64,000 nt of DNA from Sinonovacula constricta (taxonomy: Eukaryota; Mollusca; Bivalvia; Cardiida; Solecurtidae): positions 28,910,652-28,974,651 of the forward strand of contig CM017559.1 of assembly GCA_007844125.1 (NCBI GenBank), written 5' to 3'. Both the position numbers and the translations under genes were made by a program. Below the pieces are notes generated by a model. It was not told where the DNA came from, did no database searches, and saw only the letters and a list, made by a program, of their open reading frames with translations. Of this stretch, positions 43,301-55,300 are shown one piece after another. The number at the start of each line of letters is the position of its first letter. Within the stretch, counting starts at the first letter, position 1.

Positions 43301-46300
43301 AGAAGTCACAATGTTATAGTCCTCTGGGAGAAGTCACAATGTTATAGTCCTCTTGGAGAAGTCACAATGTTATAGTCCCCTTGGAGAAGTCACAATGTTA
43401 TAGTCCTCTGGGAGAAGTCACAATGTTATAGTCCTCTGGGAGAAGTCACAATGTTATAGTCCTCTGGGAGAAGTCGCAATGTTATAGTCCTCTGGGAGAA
43501 GTCGCAATGTTATAGTCCTCTTGGAGAAGTCACAATGTTATAGTCCTCTGGCAGAAGTCACAATGTTATAGTCCTCTGGGAGAAGTCACAATGTTATAGT
43601 CCTCTGGGAGAAGTCACAATGTTATAGTCCTCTTGGAGAAGTCACAATGTTATAGTCCCCTTGGAGAAGTCACAATGTTATAGTCCTCTTGGAGAAGTCA
43701 CAATGTTATAGTCCTCTTGGAGAAGTCACAATGTTATAGTCCCCTTGGAGAAGTCACAATGTTATAGTCCTCTGGGAGAAGTCGCAATGTTATAGTCCTC
43801 TTGGAGAAGTCACAATGTTATAGTCCCCTTGGAGAAGTCACAATGTTATAGTCCCCTTGGAGAAGTCACAATGTTATAGTCCCCTTGGAGAAGTCACAAT
43901 GTTATAGTCCCCTTGGGGAAGTCACAATGTTATAGTCCTCTGGGAGAAGTCACAATGTTATAGTCCTCTTGGAGAAGTCACAATCTTGTAGTCCTCTGGA
44001 GAAGTCACAATGTTATAGTCCTCTGGGAGAAGTCACAATGTTATAGTCCTCTTGGAGAAGTCCCAATGTTATAGTTCCCTTGGAGAAGTCACAATGTTAT
44101 AGTCCCCTTGGAAGTCACAATGTTATAGTCCTCTTGGAGAAGTCACAATGTTATAGTCCCCTTGGAGAAGTCACAATGTTATAGTCCCCTTGGAGAAGTC
44201 ACAATGTTATAGTCCCCTTGGAGAAGTCACAATGTTATAGTCCTCTGGGAGAAGTCGCAATGTTATAGTCCTCTGGGAGAAGTCGCAATGTTATAGTCCT
44301 CTTGGAGAAGTCACAATGTTATAGTCCTCTGGCAGAAGTCACAATGTTATAGTCCTCTGGGAGAAGTCACAATGTTATAGTCCTCTGGGAGAAGTCACAA
44401 TGTTATAGTCCTCTGGGAGAAGTCACAATGTTATAGTCCTCTTGGAGAAGTCACAATGTTATAGTCCCCTTGGAGAAGTCACAATGTTATAGTCCTCTTG
44501 GAGAAGTCACAATGTTATAGTCCTCTTGGAGAAGTCACAATGTTATAGTCCCCTTGGAGAAGTCACAATGTTATAGTCCTCTGGGAGAAGTCGCAATGTT
44601 ATAGTCCTCTTGGAGAAGTCACAATGTTATAGTCCCCTTGGAGAAGTCACAATGTTATAGTCCCCTTGGAGAAGTCACAATGTTATAGTCCCCTTGGAGA
44701 AGTCACAATGTTATAGTCCCCTTGGGGAAGTCACAATGTTATAGTCCTCTGGGAGAAGTCACAATGTTATAGTCCTCTTGGAGAAGTCACAATGTTATAG
44801 TCCTCTGGAGAAGTCACAATGTTATAGTCCTCTGGAAGAAGTCACAATGTTATAGTCCTCTTGGAGAAGTCCCAATGTTATAGTTCCCTTGGAGAAGTCA
44901 CAATGTTATAGTCCCCTTGGAAGTCACAATGTTATAGTCCTCTTGGAGAAGTCACAATGTTATAGTCCCCTTGGAGAAGTCACAATGTTATAGTCCCCTT
45001 GGAGAAGTCACAATGTTATAGTCCCCTTGGAGAAGTCACAATGTTATAGTCCTCTGGGAGAAGTCGCAATGTTATAGTCCTCTGGGAGAAGTCGCAATGT
45101 TATAGTCCTCTTGGAGAAGTCACAATGTTATAGTCCCCTTGGAGAAGTCACAATGTTATTGTCCTCTGGGAGAAGTCACAATGTCATAGTCCTCTGGGAG
45201 AAGTCGCAATGTTATAGTCCCCTTGGAGAAGTCACAATGTTATAGTCCCCTTGGAGAAGTCACAATGTTATAGTCCCCTTGGAGAAGTCACAATGTTATT
45301 GTCCTCTGGGAGAAGTCACAATGTCATAGTCCTCTGGGAGAAGTCGCAATGTTATAGTCCCCTTGGAGAAGTCACAATGTTATAGTCCTCTGGGAGAAGT
45401 CACAATGTTATAGTCCCCTTGGAGAAGTCACAATGTTATAGTCCTCTGGGAGAAGTCACAATGTTATAGTCCTCTGGGAGAAGTCGCAATGTTATAGTCC
45501 TCTGGGAGAAGTCGCAATGTTATAGTCCTCTTGGAGAAGTCACAATGTTATAGTCCTCTGGGAGAAGTCGCAATGTTATAGTCCTCTGGGAGAAGTCGCA
45601 ATGTTATAGTCCTCTGGGAGAAGTCACAATGTTATAGTCCTCTGGGAGAAGTCGCAATGTTATAGTCCTCTGGGAGAAGTCACAATGTTATAGTCCCCTT
45701 GGAGAAGTCACAATGTTATAGTCCTCTGGGAGAAGTCACAATGTTATTGTCCTCTGGGAGAAGTCACAATGTCATAGTCCTCTTGGAGAAGTCGCAATGT
45801 TATAGTCCCCTTGGAGAAGTCGCAATGTTATAGTTCTCTGGGAGAAGTCACAATGTTATAGTTCCCTTGGAGAAGTCACAATCTTATAGTCCTCTTGGAG
45901 AAGTCACAATGTTATAGTCCCCTTGGAGAAGTCACAATGTTATAGTCCCCTTGGAGAAGTCATAATGTTATAGTCCCCTTGGGGAAGTCACAATGTTATA
46001 GTCCCCTTGGAGAGGTCACAATGTTATAGTCCTCTTGGAGAAGTCACAATGTTATAGTCCTCTTGGAGAAGTTGCAATTTATTCACCCTTTGAAACTATT
46101 TAATTATCGAGGAAAAGTTATAATCCACCTACTCTGCCTTGTCACTATCAACTTGTGTTGAGGACTGCCTAGATAGGTTTAACTATGTTCTATTGCAGAC
46201 TGCATGTACACTGTATCAAAGTAGAGTGACATTAATGCAAACTGATACTATAGTTCCTACTTTGATTACAGTAATATAACTGTCAGAAGTGATGTTATCA

Positions 46301-49300
46301 GTTTTATTAGTATCCCACTGCCTATTAAAATCACCACTTAAAATTGTGTTTAAATTGGTTGTTGTTTTTTCGTTCATGAATTTTAACTGAAGTGGGTTCC
46401 AATATCTACCTAAATCACCTCAATATCCCCCCCAAATCTTTGTATAATTGGTTGCTTTTGAGAGGAGAAAAAAAACAACTAATGTAAACCCTGTTTTACA
46501 TTCCCTCCCACTTCTTTCTGTAGCTAGTATCGGTTCCCAATGGTCTTAGCAGGACCAATCTATGAATTGGAGAAAGCATCTTGACTGTATCTCATAGTTG
46601 AAAGGCAATACTTAGAATGCTCCCAGTCATTCATTGTTCACTGAAGTTAGATAAGTTTTAATTTTTCCAATTACAAATTGTTTTTGTGTTTTTATGTATT
46701 GTGACTACTCCAGAGACTCCAAGTGCATTAAGTCAAGCCTTAGTGTAATGTGAGAACTTTCGTTAGAGATGGTCTTTACAGCTGTCAGACAATGAATCCC
46801 TAGAACATTTGTCTTGTGTCTTTGGGAAGCTGTAGGACCCAAATATACACTATTTGCTGCTTGGCTTATATTCAATACATATTGTTACCCATGCATAAAC
46901 ATGAAAGCAAATAACTTAGAATTAAATACAGGTACATATATGTGATAAACAAATGTAGATGGGGCGCTCGTGGTGTAGTGGTAGGGTTGCGGATCTGTAA
47001 TCTCATCTGACTGCTTAACCTCTCAATGTGTGGGTTTGAGGCCTGTTCAGGCCGAATCACTTTGAGAATGTGAGAAGGTCATCCAGCTGACTTTCGGTGC
47101 GCCCGTGGTTCTCTCCAAACATGTGTCTGCGGTCTTCCTCCACCAAAAAGCTGGACGTTGCTATAATGATCATAAATAGTCGCTGTGATGTATTTCAAAA
47201 ACAAAATGTAAACAATTTTGTAGCATAGTGAGTTCTAATGTCATGTATGGACAAGCGGTTACAGTTGCAGACTTGTAACTCCTTAGTCCTTCACTTCGTT
47301 AGTTCGAGTTCTGGTCAGGGCAAGAACTTTCAGGTAGGGAGGTTTTCCAGCCAATCTGCATTGCATCATTCTAGCCAGACATTTAGGTCTTCCTCTACCA
47401 ATAATTAGCTTGACTTTGCCAATGTGTGTTAGTGTGATGTAACAAAAAATAACAACAAACAAACAAACATGAAGTTTGTGAGGAAATATCTGTATAGAGA
47501 AACATGGTAGGGAACATTCCACATTAATCAGTCCACAGAATTTGAACAAGATGTCAGTTCATCTTCCCTATTTTTAACCTTTTTAGCAAAAATTGACGTG
47601 GCTTTGATAACTAGTGTAGATCCAGATAAGCCAGCAGACAGGTGCTTTTAACTTTATGCAAAGGTTAAGAAAAAGTAAATGAAGTAAAAAGGGTTGGCAG
47701 CATATACCGGTAGCACAGATTCAAATGGGAGCTGACTGATCTGGATCTTCAATGGCTGCTTAAAGGCTAAAATTGTCTTTAAATAGGTCTACATATACTT
47801 TTGTTGATGCAGGTTTTTTATCCTTTAATACCTATCCTTAACTTTGCTTGGTCACAGTTTGTGTGGCTACCTGACACATGGAACCACACAATAAAGTATT
47901 GCCTCACTATCGAGCCAAGCAATCTATTGATTATGACCAACATGCATATTACCTATGTAACAGAATGCACAGGTAAGGCATCGTATCCATGAAAACATTA
48001 TTTTTTCTTACTTAAAGTAAGAAATTTCATTAAATGATGAAAAATAATAAGAAATGTCTTAGATTAATTTGTTTATGAGGGAAACTTAAGAAATGTTCTT
48101 CAATATAAGGAAAAATATAAATTTAGGGACATTTCTTTGCCTAAGTTAAAAACAAAGATTCTTTGTGATTATAACCCCCAGTTGTTTACTAGATTGTTGA
48201 GTTAACTCAGCTTCAAAATATTCTATTCCATGATTTAATGTTGGTCAACAAAGTTATTCTTTTATTGAACAAATATTAAAATAATGCACTAGATATGTAG
48301 ATATGCAATTTAATCCACTTTGATTAAGGTGCTTTAATGTTACTGATTTTTTGTCATCATATTTTCATTCTTCCCTGTCCAAGAAAAAACTTCATTAACT
48401 CTAAGCATGAAATACACCTCATTTTCTTGTCATGTTCCATCCAAAGATGAAGCTTTCTTAGCTGAATAAATGGTTGCAAAACTATTGAATGAAAAAAACA
48501 ATACTTCTTTGACGCCATAATTTTTTAAATCCCCGGCAACTACTGTATTGTACAAATTTAACCCTTTTGGTGTTAAGCACAGACTGATCAGTCTCTGGCA
48601 AATAGTGTACTTCCAGATCATCCAACACATGCTGGAAGCTGTCTAGTCAGGATCTACACTATTGACTTCTAAGTTGCTTGTAACCTATAGATAAAGTTCA
48701 AAGCTTATTTAAGTTTAGTATTTGTTGTGAACAAATCTAGCAGGCTGTGGGTTAAGTAATGGACCCATATTGCAGCAGGAAAAGGTGCTGTTTTTAACTC
48801 CTTTCTGAGAAAACACTTGTGCTAGTGTATTGGATTACGTGTTAGTATTAAAACTGTCTGAATGGCAACAGAACCTGTAATTTTTGGAAGTAAAATTATC
48901 ATTGAATAATCTTTGGAGAATTGCAATGAGGTTTGTTCTGGGTTGGATGTAGGTTGGTCTGTTCAAACATGCATACTTTACAAGTCAAATTTCTCTCTGA
49001 ATTGTTCATATGTGACTGCTTGCTTGCAATAAAAGTGGTTCAAGCAACATTTAACAGTGTTTTAATGTAACTGTTACAGTGCAAACCATTTTGTGTAAAT
49101 TTATTACAGATGCAAGAGTGTATATTGCAAGTAGTTGTTAGTCATAAATCTTTTAAAGCATAGGGTCTCCTGTGGCCGAGTGGTAGAATCGCACGCTCCT
49201 GACTCTTTGTCATTTCAGCACGTAGGTTTAAGCCTTTCTTTGCCCCAAAGGTCTTAATGTGAAAAGATTTTCTAGCTGACAATTACATTTGAAAAAATAT

Positions 49301-52300
49301 GGTATTCTTGAAATATTATATCTTATTATAATATTGTATATCATTAGTCTCTCAAATGATATATAATTTACTATATGAAAGTGTTAAAAAATGTATTCCC
49401 ATATGTATTATGTCTTCTTTAAGACTCATAAATGCTTTTAAAACTACATTCACAATCCTTACTTGTATACAGTTTTGCTAATTATAAATTAACTGTTTAA
49501 CAAAAGTGTTGAAGTTTCCTATGGTTGTTGAAATTAATTTATATGAATGATAAAACATGATTCAAATAAATACTACATTTGAGAATGTAAACATACATGT
49601 GAACTCTCACTTTTGGAGGGAGACTTCCTCTGTTAAGTTTCAAAATTATTTGAAAATGAGGGGTCTTTTACACAAATTTTAGAAATCTCCCTACTTGGAA
49701 ACAAATAACGTCCTTCTTTGTTTATGTGGAAATAACAAATCTCCCACTTTGCAAGTGAAAATCTCCCACTTTGGCCTCAGAAAAAGTTATTAGAAGATTT
49801 TGAAGTTTTCATTATTATATCTTGATTCTTTGACCTTTAAAAAATCATGTTGATACAAAATCTTCAGACCATTGTTTTTTAACCAATAAAATTCACTGTT
49901 ATGTAACATCAAATAGCTGTTTCAATTTTGAAAACTTGTTAAATCAGTACACAAAAACTAGAAAAATCAATAGACGCCATTATATTTTGGCGACAATGAA
50001 AAGGATTGGGCTGGTAAAAATGTACTTATTACACCTGATTTCTATTGGATTGGCATTCTCCAGTATGGTGAAAGATGAACAGTAAACAAACCTGCATCAG
50101 TTATGTAAATAAAGGAACCTCAGGACTCAAAGGACACACTTAGACACACTTTAACACACTTATAAGGTGTAAATGGACATATTATCATAAACAAAGCAGG
50201 CCACTTCTCTGTTGTGGGATTACCAACTTGCCCACTATTTGCTTTGGTCTTCAGAGTGAAAACGTTTCATAGATTTTCTTCCTTAGAGATTAGGATTTGG
50301 ATACAACATTCTCAACAGATTGTCAGTTACTTCCACTGAATTTCTTATCATGTCACAATTTGTTGTGAACAATACATATCTATTTCTAATGCTTATGTTA
50401 GAAACATTACCTGTAACCATTATATACCTGTTAAATAGAGACAAAGCAGCAAATAGCGCAGAGCCAGCTGTTCTGGATCTTCACACCGGCCGCAATAGCT
50501 CAGTTGGTAGAGTGTAGGCTTAGGAATCGGGAGGTCATGGGTTCAAACCCCCGACTGGGTCATACCAAAGACTTTAAAGTTGGTAGTAGTGGCTTCCCTC
50601 CTAACGCTCAGGGCTAAGGGGACAGAATTATGCCTGATTTGTCAGTGTCAGTATAATGGACTGGCCGGGTTCAGTCCCTGGACACCTTATAAGTTCTCCT
50701 GTGCTAAAATGATAGAAATGTTGCTGCACAGTATCGGCAAAAAATGCCAGCATATCCCATCCCATCCCATCTGTATCTTCACAGTAAGCCTAAGCTGGGA
50801 TTAATTTGTGTTTAGCCTGCTAAGGGTTAAATTTGCACAATAGGGTAGCTGCCAATGACCAAATTAATCATCAGGAATTTATATGTTATATGTGTTTAAA
50901 ATAGTCACATACTTATTTTTTTCCAATTAAAAGCCTGGTAAATATGTGGTAGGCATGCTACAAGTCAAAGTGTCGTAGAAGAAGTAGAGGCTGGCACTTT
51001 TTATCAGCTACCACAGTTTCTTTCATGTTCTTTGTGTAGGATAGAGTCTATTAAGACGTTTCTATAGAAAATAGAAGCTGAAACGAGCACAGCAAGTGCA
51101 GGCTTCTATTTTCTGTGGAAATGTTTTAATAGATTCTGTCCAACTTAGAAGTCCCCGCCTCACTTCTACCTGTTCTACTAAAATGACATGTAATCCGTCC
51201 CATAAAACTGTCAATCAAACTGTCAATCATCATGACTTGTTCAAACTTGTCATCATAAGAGGAGGAGTCAAGCCAGAATGCGTGGTTTGTTGCACATGCA
51301 CAGTTGAAAATAAAACCATTCAGTAAAATAGATGAATCTGTTTTGTTCATTGTAAAATAGAAAATAGAAAGGAGTTCTTTTGAAAAAAATCGCTGAGGAA
51401 TTAGAATTTTCATAGCTTGGGATTGGCTTTTAATGAAGGATGACTTCTAAGAGTAGTTACAAACTTCACTGTATAAAGATCTTGAGATCAAGAGGTGATT
51501 TTTGAGATTTACAAAGAATTTTCTGCAATTGTTAAAAATTTATAAAATTTACAGAAAAGGGGATTTGATCAGATTTTTGCAGCAAGTAGGCTTGAAATTG
51601 CAATTCTCAAATTATTCATATATTGTTTTGTTTTTTTCTATTACATACATGTGTATATATAATCCTAATGTTTACATTTATCAATTGTTTAGGACTGGAC
51701 ATGGTAGCACAGCCAGATAAAAATGCTGGCTCCCTGAAACATGGAACTGTGATATAAACTAAATGTTTTAAAGTTCAAGGCAGTGGGTTAGCTTCCTTGC
51801 TAATGCTCTAGCAAATATAAAGATTGTTCCATGACAGCCCAGCCCAGTGTCAGGATAATGTGACTGCCTGTGGCATCATGCCAGGTGTTCCTAGCCTGCT
51901 ATACACAGTGAAAGCTGGATTATAATTGCTTCAAATGAACACTGTCTCTATTATAAATTATTGAGCGTTGGTGGGATTTTAAACATAACAAATGTACAAA
52001 CTTAACAAAAACAAACAATATAGCATATGACAATAGAAATTAAGTCTTTGGTATTCCTCTTATATATGATAATGTAATATTTTTTTTTCCAAAGATGCTA
52101 CTCATGCATTACTGAGCATCCACAGTTTTAGTTTGAGAAAAATCTCAACCAAGAAATGATTCAGCCATTGGGACATGGGACTTTATCATCCCACCAACAG
52201 CATTTCTTTTGACTGGAGATGGTATTCACTTGGAGCAGGTATAGTGGTGCCTTCACTGTGTATAGCATGCCCTGAACACCTGGCATGATACCACACTCAG

Positions 52301-55300
52301 TCACAATAACCTGACACCAGACCAACCAATCATAGACCTACACTTATATTTGATTAGGCATAAAAATGGGAGCTATACCACTACCATTTTTAATGACTGA
52401 TGTGTCTAGGCCCAAAATTGAACCTGGGGCCATTTGTACCGGGAGCCGATGCTCTACTGATTGCGCTACCAGGTCCGGTGGGGACTTATGTTTTATGTTG
52501 ATCAAAGCTTCAGTCATTTGTAAAATGACTTCTTACATAGTCTCGGGTACATATGTTTGATTTTCTTTACTTTTTTGACTGGAGATAAGATTCTGTATGA
52601 CTGGTCCATATCTTCTCTATATGAACTTGTGTCTGTGGTTCTACTTGCAGTTGATCACATCAGAGCCCACAAGTCTGGTAATGAAACTCAAGGTGTTCTG
52701 CAGCTCTATATGGAATATGTGGGATACAGTGGCTATCATCTTCTTCCTGTGTGCCGTCGGGGTTCGTTTCTCACCGCTTAACCCCAAGGCTGCCCGCGTC
52801 TTGTATGTGATAAACATAGTGTTCTGGTACATACGGATACTTGAGATCATACAAGTGCACAAATACCTGGGGCCATACGTCAAGATCATAGCCAAGCTGG
52901 TGAGTAATATAGAGTATATGTTATAATGAATGGATCTTTTTATCTTGTATTTTGTGACAGCTAAAATACTGTAAAGGTTGTTTTATTAAAAAAGCTCCCA
53001 TTGAGGTTTGCATCTTGGATGAGTTTTTTTACTGTGTCATTAAGGGTCAAAAGGTAAGTCACTGTCAAATCTAAGAAAAAGCCCGTGAACACTCATGAGG
53101 CCACATTTCTAGCCCAATCTTCACCAGATTTATACAATAAATCACTCATAATCCCTTGATGCCAGGTATGAGCCTACAAAAAGCCCAAGTCTTCAGGTGA
53201 GCGATTAAGGGCCATCATGGGTCTCTTGTTTTTAAAAGGTCATAGATGGCAAAAAATGTAAAAATCTAAAATAAACAAAATAAGAAAAAATTCTGTAATT
53301 CTTGATGACTGAGTCTAAAATGATCTTATTTTTGATCATTCTGATTATTCAATGGTTTTTAGAATTTTGAAAAGTGGCATTGTCCCTAATTTTAAGGGAT
53401 AATTGTATCTAAACTTTTAAAAAGAGTATACAGTAAGGAATGTAAAAAATTACAACCATTATATTTTATATTGTTCATTGACTGCCATGTATACTTTTTA
53501 ATAGGCATTTATTTTTATGGGATTTAATTTTTATGGTTTTTTATTCATTGTCATTATTTCTAATGGGCTAACTTTTTATCGACTTTGGGAAATACAGTTT
53601 CTAGAACATTAATTATATGAGATAGGTAGTATTTTTTATCAATTGCATTGATGGGTTTGATTTGAAACAGCAGAATCTTAATTTCTCAATTCATCAGCCA
53701 GTATTTTTATTGGCTTTTTTATTTCATAGTCATTTGTTTTATATTGACTCTTTCCCATTGATTTTAAAATCTTTTATTTTTCTTTTCACTATTTTTGGTA
53801 GGCAAATAATCTGGGTAAAAAATGTTATTGATTCAGCCACAATTTTGTGGTGTACACTTTCTTATTTCATTTTGGTTTAAAATTAGTGGAATTTATTGAC
53901 AGCCCTGTTGTTTTTCTGTTTCAGTTGAAAGACATGTGTTACTTCTCTGTCATCTTGGTCATTCTGGTAGCTGCGTTTGGTATCGTACGCCAAGCCATAC
54001 ACTACCAGGATCAGCGTATCTCGTGGTTCTCCATCCGCAACGTCTTCTTTTATCCCTACAATATGATATACGGAGAGTTGTTTGCTGATGAGATCGATAG
54101 TAAGTCATGACAAAAAATTCTAGTTGTGCAACAGACAAGTGAAAGGTGAAAAATCTGTTAAATGTTGTAAGAAGCAATTGACTGTTGCAGGGATATTTAT
54201 TTCTAATGGGCAACTTGTAACTTCTTACATGGTTGCATGGAAATATAAATTTTTATGTGCTGCTTGTAACATCTTACATGGTTGCAAGGAAATTGTCATG
54301 TATTTGTGAGTTTTTTAAATTTATTTTAAAAGATGTAAAAAACAGTAATGTTTTTTTAGTACTGCAGTTCATTTGAAAGATGTAAAAAAAACAGTAATGT
54401 TTTCTAGTATTGCAGTTCAGTTGAAAAATGTAAAAAACAATATGGTTTTCTAGTACTGCAGTTCAGCTGAAAGTGTAGCTTAAAGAAAAATGTAATACTT
54501 AACGATCATTTGTTTTCCATATAAGAGGAGTATGTTTACAAAGCAATGTATATTACAATAAATAACACCATTTGATACTCATTGAAAGAGCCACATAGGT
54601 ACAATTTAAATGCTAAGCCTGCTAGCCATGTATTGATAAGGCCAAATGGTAGATCCATCACATTTGATGAGAATATCAACCATTACATATTATATTTGTA
54701 ATAAATATGCAAAAAAAAAGCACGACCTTATCATCGGCTTTTTCACAAACTGATGGGGCACTTGTGGCCAAAGGGTTAGTGTCGCTGATTTGTAACTCCT
54801 CAGCCCCTCACAGTTTGAGTTCAAGTCCCATTTGGAACAAGAACATTCATGTGGGAAGGTTTTCCAGGTAACCTGCAGGATGCTGGTGCTTCTATCCAGT
54901 TGTAAGAAAGGGGTCTTACTCCACTAATAATGAGCTGGACGTTGCCAATATGACCATAATTGTGTTGATGTGATGTAACAAAAAACAAACAAAATTGAAA
55001 GTATCTGGGATTTGAATGAGAAATGCCATATCTAATTGTCTGCAAGAAACTATATATCTATTTACATTTGTAACTTTGAGTTAGTTATATTTGATAATAA
55101 TCTTAGAGTCTCAGCAGTAAATAGTACAGATCCTGATAAGACAGCTTCTGGTAAGAAAAGTCTGATCTGAATGTATCCTATTTGCCTAATCTACTTTAGC
55201 TTTGCTGGCAGAGTTAAACTCATTGCTTTTATTTTCTTCTGGGATTTCCTTTGATAGTTTATTGTTGTCAGATACATTTTATAGTTCTGGTTACCTTTCT

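Larger units (their letters stand above)
16357..52650 (+). other. TRPM intron 6 (36.3 kb) with a nested gene
   Basis: Exon 6 ends MEKIRQ and exon 7 begins LITSEP, matching an uninterrupted S2-S3 linker in the family, so this is one intron. It carries an antisense GPCR gene, eight or more minisatellite arrays, SINEs of three families and several DNA transposons, listed separately. Confidence 0.88.

Noticed and set aside
42935..46075. CRISPR-like regular repeats
   Set aside because: Units abut with no unique spacers and the context is an animal intron.
50486..50560. tRNA gene
   Set aside because: A and B boxes are present, but the sequence continues into a SINE body also found at 17123 and 37350, and the cloverleaf ends do not pair well.
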